The translations under genes and the position numbers were made by a program. The notes under the pieces are model-generated. The model did no database searches and was not told where the DNA came from. It was given only the letters and a program-made list of their open reading frames with translations. A DNA stretch of 5,091 bases from Streptomyces katrae. Lineage in GTDB: Bacteria > Actinomycetota > Actinomycetes > Streptomycetales > Streptomycetaceae. The stretch spans positions 1-5,091 of the forward strand of contig NZ_JZWV01000650.1 of NCBI RefSeq assembly GCF_000966975.1, written 5' to 3'. Position 1 is the stretch's first letter. Each line of letters opens with the position of its first letter. This document shows, one piece after another, positions 1 through 5,091 of this stretch.

Positions 1-15
1 GCCGCCGAACAACCC

Positions 16-88
16 GCCCTTTTAGCTCAGTCGGTAGAGCGTCTCCATGGTAAGGAGAAGGTCAACGGTTCGATTCCGTTAAAGGGCT
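16..88 (+). tRNA. tRNA-Thr, anticodon GGT
   Basis: The gene folds as a full cloverleaf. The acceptor stem is 16-22 with 81-87 (seven pairs, starting G16-C87). The D stem is GCTC 25-28 with GAGC 37-40. The anticodon stem is TCTCC 42-46 with GGAGA 54-58, and the seven-base loop ATGGTAA carries anticodon GGT at 49-51, which reads ACC and ACU threonine codons. The T arm is AACGG 64-68 with CCGTT 76-80 around loop TTCGATT. The discriminator base is T88 and the CCA end is not encoded (CCG follows), so it must be added after transcription, as is usual for many Streptomyces tRNAs. Only 15 bases lie upstream in the window, so its promoter, or any tRNA neighbour sharing its transcript, cannot be seen. 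The terminator begins 7 bases after the gene. Confidence 0.96.
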
Positions 89-95
89 CCGAAGT

Positions 96-129
96 AAAAA
101 GGCCCCCGCCTGATGGCGGGGGCCTTTTT
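96..129. terminator. Bidirectional intrinsic terminator after tRNA-Thr
   Basis: A perfect inverted repeat runs from AAAAAGGCCCCCGCC (96-110) to GGCGGGGGCCTTTTT (115-129) around a four-base TGAT loop. The core is ten G/C pairs, and a run of five A on one side and five T on the other give a U tract in either direction. Read left to right it ends the tRNA-Thr transcript. Read right to left it is a second stop for transcripts that pass the end of the minus-strand phosphatase gene. The convergent arrangement makes a two-way role likely. Confidence 0.93.
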
Positions 130-163
130 GCGTTTCCAGGGCAGGTCGTGCACGGACCCGGGA

Positions 164-194
164 CTTCCGGGCCGCCTCGGGGGCGGACCGGAAG
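164..194 (-). terminator. Probable U-less hairpin terminator of the phosphatase gene
   Basis: CTTCCGG (164-170) pairs with CCGGAAG (188-194). After one G-A mismatch (171/187), CCGCC (172-176) pairs with GGCGG (182-186) around a five-base loop. This hairpin starts 14 bases beyond the stop codon of the minus-strand gene, the normal place for a terminator. It has no T run on either side. Streptomyces genes often end in such hairpins without a U tract, but a role in mRNA 3' end stability is equally possible. Confidence 0.6.
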
Positions 195-208
195 CCGGCC
201 GGGAGACG

Positions 209-2734
209 TCAGGAGCCCTCGCGCGGGTGCGGGACGCGGAAGGCCAGGATGGCCATGTCGTCCGAGGCGGGTTCCGCCGCGAAGCGCTCCACCGCGCGCA
301 GGACGCGGGCGGCGACCGCGCCGGCCGTGAGGCCCGTACAGGTGGTGAGGACGTCGGCCAGGCCGTCGTCGCCCAGCATGCGGGAGCCCTCGCGGCGCTC
401 CGTCACCCCGTCCGTGACACAGAGGAGGACGTCACCCGGGTCCAGGGACAGGGTCTGCTCGTACAGGTCCAGGTCGTCGATCACACCCAGGAGCGGCTGC
501 GGTTCCGCCGCCGCGGTGACCTCGCCGTCCGGGCGCAGGCGCAACGGCAGCGGGTGGCCGGCGCAGACCACCTTCATCAGGGCGCCGCCGTCCGGCTGCG
601 GGTGGAGCTCCCCGTACAGGAGGGTCAGGAAGCGGCTGCGGGCACCCTCGTCGAGGATGGCCGCGTTCAGCCGCTCCAGGACGGCCGGGCCACCCAGCCC
701 CTCGCGGGCCAGCAGGCGCAGGGCGTGACGGGCCAGGCCGGTCACCGCCGCCGCCTCCGGGCCCGTACCGCAGACGTCGCCGATGGCGAAGCCGTACGCG
801 CCGTCGCGGATCGGGAAGACGTCGTAGAAGTCGCCGCCCACCTCGTTGCCCTCGCCGGCCGCCCGGTAGATGACCTCCACTTCCATCCCGGGGATCGCGG
901 GGGAGCCCGGCGGCAGCAGGCTGCGCTGGAGGGAGCGGCTGATCGCCGTGCGTTCCGAATAGAGGCGGGCGTTGTCCAGGGCCAGGGCGGCACGGCGCGA
1001 CAGGTCGTCGGCCAGTTCCAGGATCTCCTGGCGGAAGTGCTCCTCGCTGGGCTTGCCCAGGGTCAGCATGCCGATCACCCGGTTGCGGGCGAGCAGGGGC
1101 AGGACGACCGTCTCGCCGCCCACCGCCGCGGCCGTCGCCGGCCAGGGGCGGGCCCCGGCCTCACGGACCGGCTCGGGCGGCTCCACCCGGGACAACAGGG
1201 CCTTGAGGCCGTCGATGCGTTCCTCGTCCTCGTGCAGGACGTAGGCGAGGTAGGGGTCGGAGGCCTGGTCGGCGATCGTGTACACGGCACACCAGGTGGC
1301 CAGCGTCGGAACCGTCATCTGGGCCATCAGAGCCAGCGTCTGGTCCCGGTCGAGGGTGCCCGCCAGCAGGTCGGAGGCCTCGACGAGGAAGGACAGGGAG
1401 CCGCGGCGCAGCCGTTCCAGCTCGCCCAGGCGGGCCGACTCGACGGCCAGGGCGATGCGGTCGGCGGCGAACTGGAGGCGCAGGGCCTCCTCGTTCGTGT
1501 AGCGGCCCGGATTCTCGGCGGCGACGCCCAGGGAGCCGGTCAGCCGGCCCTCGACCTTGAGGGGGACGGTGACGACCGAGCGCATGCCGGTGGACTCCAG
1601 GAGCGGTACCGCCCCGGGGACGGCGGAGAGGTCGTCGTGGACGGCGGGCAGCCGGGCCGAGCCGTAGCAGCGGCTGGTGCCGGCCTCGACGGGGACGCGG
1701 GCGAAGCGCTGCCGGGTGGAAGGCAGGCCCGTCGTGGCGCGGACCTCCAGCTCGGTCTCGTCGTCGGTCGCCAGCAGCAGGAACGCGGCATCGGCGTCGA
1801 GCATGTCACGGGCCCGCTCGACGGTCCGCTGGAGCAGGCCGTCCAGGTCGTCGGGGGCCGGGGAGCCGATGAACACCTCGAAGGGGTCCACGGGGCGGGG
1901 CTCGGAGAGCTGCCCGTCGGAAGCGGTGGCTCGTGCCGGGGTCTGGAGCAGGGCGCGCTCGTCGTCGTGGACGAGGAGGCAGACGATGGACGGCTCACCG
2001 TGCGCGTCACGGACCCGCAGGTGGGAGGCGTACACGGGGATGACGCGGCCGTCGGCGCCGCGGATGCCGTAGCTGCCCTCCCAGCGGGACAGCCGCAGGG
2101 CCTCGGCGATGCCCGTGCCGGTGCCGGGGGTCTGCGGCCAGGCGGCCAGCTCGGCCAGGGGACGGCCGAGGACCTTCTCCGCGGCGTAGCCGAACACGTG
2201 CTCGGCGTCCTCGTTCCAGGCGGAGATCGCGTCGGCGGCGTCGACCTGGAGGACGGCGACGCGGACCCGGCTGTCGGCCAGGGGCAGGAACTGGTCCGGT
2301 ACGACGGGGCCCGCCGACCGGGTACCGACCGGACGGTCCGGCAGGTCCAGGCGGAACCAGACGTGCTTGTGCGTGGCGGTGTACTCGACGCCCCAGCGGG
2401 TGGCGAGGGCGGCGCAGAGCATCAGGCCGCGGCCGCTCTCGCGGTCCGGGTCGGCGTACGGGCGCTCGTCGGGGTGGCGCAGGGGGAGCTCGCGCTCGGG
2501 GTACCGGTCGGCGATCTCCACGCGTACGCCGTCCTCGGCGCGCAGGCACAGGACCTCGGCCTGGGTTCCGGCGTGGACCACGGCGTTGGTGACGAGTTCG
2601 CTGGTCAGCACCACCGCGTCGTCGACGATGTCCGCGAAGCCCCAGCCCTGGAGGGTGTCGCGGACGAACGCGCGGGCAGCGGCGACCGACCGCCCTTGCG
2701 GGGTGAAACTGGCAGCCGCCCGTGCCGTGATCAC
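209..2734 (-). CDS. osaC: OsaC-like SigB regulator: RsbW-type ATPase, PAS, two GAF, SpoIIE/PP2C phosphatase
   Basis: This complete 841-residue protein starts at GTG and stops at TGA (209-211). Residues 10-130 form an RsbW-like GHKL ATPase: the N box is SELVTNAVVHAG (45-56, E46 and N50), D76 marks a degenerate G1 box, and ESGRGL (99-104) is the G2 box. A PAS domain covers about 157-256, GAF domains about 288-432 and 445-590, and the linker SLQRSLLPP (601-609) leads into a SpoIIE-type PP2C domain (612-835). The phosphatase metal-site motifs are intact: GGDFYDVF (633-640), IGDVCGTGPE (651-660), VTDGVTE (773-779) and SDDMAIL (824-830). No signal peptide or membrane segment is visible, so it should be cytoplasmic. 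In this family the kinase part binds sigma factors or phosphorylates STAS antagonists, and the phosphatase part dephosphorylates them. Domain order and divergence from a poly-HAMP kinase gene match S. coelicolor OsaC, reported to restore SigB activity to baseline after osmotic stress. The symbol rests on recalled context; the domain calls are much firmer. Confidence 0.93.
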   Translation of the reverse strand: MITARAAASFTPQGRSVAAARAFVRDTLQGWGFADIVDDAVVLTSELVTNAVVHAGTQAEVLCLRAEDGVRVEIADRYPERELPLRHPDERPYADPDRESGRGLMLCAALATRWGVEYTATHKHVWFRLDLPDRPVGTRSAGPVVPDQFLPLADSRVRVAVLQVDAADAISAWNEDAEHVFGYAAEKVLGRPLAELAAWPQTPGTGTGIAEALRLSRWEGSYGIRGADGRVIPVYASHLRVRDAHGEPSIVCLLVHDDERALLQTPARATASDGQLSEPRPVDPFEVFIGSPAPDDLDGLLQRTVERARDMLDADAAFLLLATDDETELEVRATTGLPSTRQRFARVPVEAGTSRCYGSARLPAVHDDLSAVPGAVPLLESTGMRSVVTVPLKVEGRLTGSLGVAAENPGRYTNEEALRLQFAADRIALAVESARLGELERLRRGSLSFLVEASDLLAGTLDRDQTLALMAQMTVPTLATWCAVYTIADQASDPYLAYVLHEDEERIDGLKALLSRVEPPEPVREAGARPWPATAAAVGGETVVLPLLARNRVIGMLTLGKPSEEHFRQEILELADDLSRRAALALDNARLYSERTAISRSLQRSLLPPGSPAIPGMEVEVIYRAAGEGNEVGGDFYDVFPIRDGAYGFAIGDVCGTGPEAAAVTGLARHALRLLAREGLGGPAVLERLNAAILDEGARSRFLTLLYGELHPQPDGGALMKVVCAGHPLPLRLRPDGEVTAAAEPQPLLGVIDDLDLYEQTLSLDPGDVLLCVTDGVTERREGSRMLGDDGLADVLTTCTGLTAGAVAARVLRAVERFAAEPASDDMAILAFRVPHPREGS

Positions 2735-2736
2735 AA

Positions 2737-2745
2737 GTCTCCTTC
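2737..2745 (-). promoter_or_regulatory. Ribosome binding site of osaC
   Basis: On the minus strand the sequence reads GAAGGAGAC, with AAGGAG ending four bases before the GTG start at 2734. This strong Shine-Dalgarno match supports the GTG as the true start even though the spacing is slightly short. Confidence 0.8.
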
Positions 2746-2853
2746 GACGCGGTGGGACATCGGATGCCAGGTTACTTACCTTCGAGGTCGTCGTGAGGCG
2801 GTCGGACGGGAATCCACCCGCAGGGTGCGGAGCGTGTGCGAAGGTGCCGAAGT

Positions 2854-2879
2854 GTTATGGCCGGGTTCGGCCGGGGTGA
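2854..2879 (+). promoter_or_regulatory. Candidate SigB-like promoter for osaA
   Basis: GTTATG (2854-2859) and GGGTGA (2874-2879) are 14 bases apart. General-stress SigB-type promoters have about GTTT at -35 and GGGTA(C/T) at -10 with a spacer of this size. The match is GTT plus GGGT only, so it is weak. It would place transcription start near 2886 and give a leader of about 75 bases that includes the palindrome at 2898-2909. Confidence 0.22.
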
Positions 2880-2897
2880 AACACTGGGCAGGCTTGG

Positions 2898-2909
2898 AGA
2901 GCCGGCTCT
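2898..2909. repeat. 12-base perfect palindrome in the osaA leader
   Basis: AGAGCCGGCTCT is its own reverse complement and is flanked by a direct repeat TTGGA (2894-2898 and 2909-2913). It lies 53 bases before the proposed osaA start. With no loop it fits a dimeric regulator site better than an RNA hairpin. In GC-rich DNA such palindromes also occur by chance, so operator function is only a suggestion. Confidence 0.35.
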
Positions 2910-2949
2910 TGGACAGCCGGGATCCGGTGGAACAGCGGTCGACCCTTTC

Positions 2950-2957
2950 GGGAGGGA
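2950..2957 (+). promoter_or_regulatory. Ribosome binding site of osaA
   Basis: GGGAGGGA sits here, with GGAGGG (2951-2956) five bases before GTG 2962. This is the best Shine-Dalgarno match upstream of the HAMP array. It decides for GTG 2962 over the in-frame ATG at 2857, which has only a weak GAAGGTG (2840-2846) ten bases upstream. Confidence 0.8.
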
Positions 2958-2961
2958 CACG

Positions 2962-5091
2962 GTGGAGTCTGGCGCAGCGGTGCGGCGTACGGGAACGCGC
3001 CCCAAGGGGGGCAGGTCCCGGCGGAACGGTACGACGGAGGTCGATACCGCCGCTCTGAACCGGCTGCTCACGGCCCTGGTGTCGATGCGGGACGGGAACT
3101 TCCGCAAGCGGCTGACGGTGTCCGGCGAGGGCGTGATGGCGGAGATCGCCGCCGTCTACAACGAGGTCGCCGACCGCAACCTGCACCTGACCGGGGAGCT
3201 GTCGCGGGTCCGGCGCATGGTGGGCCGCGAGGGCAAGCTGAGCGAGCGGCTGGAGACCGGGGCCTGCGAGGGGTCCTGGGCGGCGGCGATCGACGCCTCG
3301 AACCAGCTGGTGGACGATCTTGCCCGGCCGGTGTCCGAGGTGGGCCGGGTGCTGTCGGCGGTGGCCGAGGGCGACCTGGACCAGCGGATGGACCTGCGGA
3401 CGCAGGCGCCGGACGGGGCCGGGCATCCGCTGCGCGGGGAGTTCCTGAAGGTCGGCCGTACGGTCAACAACCTGGTCGACCAGCTGTCGGCGTTCACCGA
3501 CGAGGTGACGCGGGTGGCGCTGGAGGTCGGCACCGAGGGGAAGCTGGGCGGTCAGGCCCAGGTGCGCGGAATGTCGGGTTCCTGGAAGGACCTGACCGAC
3601 TCCGTCAACACCATGGCCTACCGGCTCACCGCTCAGGTGCGTGATATCGCGCTCGTCACGACGGCGGTGGCCAAGGGCGACCTGTCGCGCAAGGTCACGG
3701 TGCACGTGGCCGGTGAGATGCTGCAGCTGAAGAACACCGTCAACACGATGGTGGACCAGCTGTCCTCCTTCTCCTCGGAGGTGACGCGGGTCGCCCGCGA
3801 GGTGGGTACCGAGGGCGAGCTGGGCGGCCAGGCGAAGGTGCCCGGGGTCGCGGGCGTCTGGAAGGACCTGACCGACTCCGTCAACACCATGGCGGGCAAC
3901 CTCACGGCCCAGGTGCGCGGGATCGCACAGGTCACGACGGCCGTGGCCAACGGTGACCTGTCGCAGAAGGTGCGGGTCAGCGCGCGCGGCGAGGTGGCGC
4001 AGCTGGCCGAAACGATCAATCAGATGACGGAGACCCTGCGGACCTTCGCGGACGAGGTCACGCGCGTGGCCAGCGAGGTCGGCGCCAAGGGCCTGCTGGG
4101 CGGCCAGGCGCAGGTGCCGGGGGCGGCGGGTACCTGGAAGGACCTCACCGATTCGGTGAACACGGTCTTCCGGAACCTGACCACGCAGGTGCGGGACATC
4201 GCCCAGGTGACCACCGCCGTGGCCAACGGTGACCTGTCGCAGAAGGTCACGGTCGACGTGGCCGGCGAGATGCTGGAGCTGAAGAACACCGTCAACACGA
4301 TGGTGGACCAGCTCCAGTCCTTCGGTTCGGAAGTGACCCGTGTGGCCCGCGAGGTCGGCGTGGAGGGTGAGCTGGGCGGCCAGGCCCAGGTGCCCGGGGC
4401 GGCGGGGACGTGGAAGGACCTCACCGATTCGGTGAACACCGCCTTCCGGAACCTGACCGGCCAGGTCCGCAACATCGCGCAGGTGACGACGGCGGTGGCC
4501 AACGGCGACCTGTCGCAGAAGGTCACCGTGGACGTCTCCGGCGAGATGCTCCAGCTGAAGAACACCGTGAACACGATGGTGGACCAGCTGTCCTCCTTCG
4601 CGGAGCAGGTGACCCGGGTGGCCCGGGAGGTGGGCACCGAGGGCATCCTCGGCGGGCAGGCCCGGGTGCGCGGGGTCACCGGCATCTGGAAGGACCTGTC
4701 GGACAACGTCAACACGATGGCCGGGAACCTGACGGCGCAGGTGCGCGGGATCGCCCAGGTGTCCGCGGCCGTCGCCAACGGCGACCTGACGAAGAAGGTC
4801 ACCGTCGAGGCGCGCGGCGAGGTCGCGCAGCTCGCCGACACGGTCAACACGATGGTCAAGACCCTGTCCTCCTTCGCGGACGAGGTCACCCGCGTGGCCC
4901 GTGAGGTGGGCACGGAGGGCCGCCTGGGCGGTCAGGCGCACGTCCCGGGCGTCTCGGGCACGTGGAAGGACCTCACCGACTCGGTGAACTTCATGGCCTC
5001 CAACCTCACCGGCCAGGTGCGGCAGATCGCCATGGTCACGACGGCCATCGCCAAGGGCGACATGACCAAGAAGATCGACATCGACGCGCGC
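2962..5091 (+). CDS. osaA: OsaA-like poly-HAMP sensor histidine kinase, N-terminal part (partial)
   Basis: The frame is open from GTG 2962 to the last base of the window: 710 residues with no stop, so the 3' part is missing. Residues 1-27 are a basic tail rich in Arg. From about residue 30 the protein is a chain of alternating HAMP domains. Canonical ones carry a GDL-type motif (first Gly at 45 as GNF, then 137, 239, 331, 423, 515, 607 and 699, the last cut by the window edge) followed by GE and a helix such as [12 protein letters not shown]. Divergent ones carry [15 protein letters not shown] and WKDLTDSVN, with Trp at 106, 208, 300, 392, 484, 576 and 668. No membrane segment is visible, so sensing should be cytoplasmic. 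Such arrays relay conformational signals to a C-terminal kinase core, as in fungal group III (Nik1/Os-1) osmosensing kinases. S. coelicolor OsaA, a very large hybrid kinase for osmoadaptation, has this architecture and is, as I recall, divergent from osaC. The GAF, HisKA, ATPase and receiver domains expected downstream are outside the window. Confidence 0.9.
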   Translation, partial: MESGAAVRRTGTRPKGGRSRRNGTTEVDTAALNRLLTALVSMRDGNFRKRLTVSGEGVMAEIAAVYNEVADRNLHLTGELSRVRRMVGREGKLSERLETGACEGSWAAAIDASNQLVDDLARPVSEVGRVLSAVAEGDLDQRMDLRTQAPDGAGHPLRGEFLKVGRTVNNLVDQLSAFTDEVTRVALEVGTEGKLGGQAQVRGMSGSWKDLTDSVNTMAYRLTAQVRDIALVTTAVAKGDLSRKVTVHVAGEMLQLKNTVNTMVDQLSSFSSEVTRVAREVGTEGELGGQAKVPGVAGVWKDLTDSVNTMAGNLTAQVRGIAQVTTAVANGDLSQKVRVSARGEVAQLAETINQMTETLRTFADEVTRVASEVGAKGLLGGQAQVPGAAGTWKDLTDSVNTVFRNLTTQVRDIAQVTTAVANGDLSQKVTVDVAGEMLELKNTVNTMVDQLQSFGSEVTRVAREVGVEGELGGQAQVPGAAGTWKDLTDSVNTAFRNLTGQVRNIAQVTTAVANGDLSQKVTVDVSGEMLQLKNTVNTMVDQLSSFAEQVTRVAREVGTEGILGGQARVRGVTGIWKDLSDNVNTMAGNLTAQVRGIAQVSAAVANGDLTKKVTVEARGEVAQLADTVNTMVKTLSSFADEVTRVAREVGTEGRLGGQAHVPGVSGTWKDLTDSVNFMASNLTGQVRQIAMVTTAIAKGDMTKKIDIDAR
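3277..5091 (+). repeat. Tandem 276-base repeats encoding paired HAMP domains
   Basis: The conserved Trp codon of the WKDL(T/S)D motif recurs at 3583, 3859, 4135, 4411, 4687 and 4963, always exactly 276 bases (92 codons) apart. The related Trp codon at 3277 starts a longer first unit of 306 bases because of a 10-codon insertion. Each unit encodes one canonical and one divergent HAMP. Most units have diverged at synonymous sites, showing the array is old and kept by selection on the protein. Some tracts remain identical, such as 3725-3761 with 4277-4313 (37 bases) and 4135-4163 with 4411-4439 (29 bases). The array continues past the window end. Confidence 0.92.

Larger units (their letters stand above)
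2735..2961. promoter_or_regulatory. Divergent osaC-osaA intergenic region
   Basis: These 227 bases separate the two GTG starts and must hold the promoters of both divergent genes, unless osaA starts further upstream. I found no convincing HrdB-type (TTGACA/TAnnnT) pair for either gene. AT-richer patches lie at 2771-2780 (GTTACTTACC) and 2850-2858. Visible structure includes a weak SigB-like promoter candidate facing osaA (2854-2879), a short hairpin (2859-2872, stem GGCCG/CGGCC with a four-base loop) and a 12-base perfect palindrome (2898-2909). That both genes are read from one short spacer suggests shared stress control, which is inference. Confidence 0.6.

Noticed and set aside
16..88. tRNA-Thr as an occupied attachment site of an integrative element
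   Set aside because: tRNA genes are common integration sites, but there is no duplicated tRNA 3' end, integrase gene or composition break within the window.
2751..2790. HrdB- or SigB-type promoter for osaC in the AT-richer patch around GGTAAGTAAC on the minus strand
   Set aside because: The -10-like bases have no acceptable -35 partner at 14 to 18 bases, so I could not support a specific promoter.
113..3058. A 981-codon open frame on the plus strand opposite osaC
   Set aside because: It begins inside the terminator, has low-complexity Gly/Arg/Val/Gln composition with no domain, lies antisense to a gene with five clear domains, and ends in the first codons of osaA in another frame. It is a high-GC shadow.
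2776..4941. A 721-codon open frame on the minus strand opposite osaA
   Set aside because: Its His/Leu/Arg-rich repeats are the reverse reading of the HAMP repeats. The plus frame encodes a recognised family with a proper ribosome binding site.
3277..5091. CRISPR-like or satellite DNA array
   Set aside because: The 276-base units are fully coding, are a multiple of three, have diverged mainly at synonymous sites, and have no unique spacers.

Overview
The window looks like Streptomyces chromosome, or a close high-GC actinomycete. Base composition is strongly GC-rich, codons end mostly in G or C, both protein genes start with GTG behind purine-rich ribosome binding sites, and the tRNA has no encoded CCA. 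I saw no TTA (bldA-dependent) codon in either protein gene.

Layout: a complete tRNA-Thr(GGT) gene (16-88) is followed by a strong hairpin with A/T flanks (96-129) that can terminate from both sides. A second, U-less hairpin (164-194) lies just past the stop codon of a minus-strand gene (2734 to 209). That gene encodes an 841-residue protein with an RsbW-like ATPase, a PAS domain, two GAF domains and a SpoIIE-type PP2C phosphatase. A 227-base divergent intergenic region (2735-2961) separates it from a plus-strand gene that starts at GTG 2962 and is still open at the window end. Its 710 visible residues are almost entirely a poly-HAMP array with an exact 92-residue (276-base) period. This is the N-terminal part of a very large sensor kinase of the kind found in fungal Nik1/Os-1 enzymes.

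The gene pair and its divergent arrangement match, from memory, the osmoadaptation locus of Streptomyces coelicolor: osaC (regulator of SigB activity) divergent from osaA (hybrid histidine kinase, followed by response regulator osaB). In that model OsaA senses osmotic stress through its HAMP array and signals through phosphotransfer. OsaC combines an anti-sigma-type kinase with an anti-sigma-antagonist-type phosphatase to reset SigB activity after stress. The kinase core of OsaA and any osaB gene lie beyond the right edge and cannot be confirmed here.

I do not see a wholly unknown system. The points most worth a second look are the internal architecture of the HAMP array (three-unit super-period, a 10-residue insertion in the first unit, near-identical DNA tracts), the kinase-plus-phosphatase fusion, and the palindrome and SigB-like promoter candidate in the divergent region.
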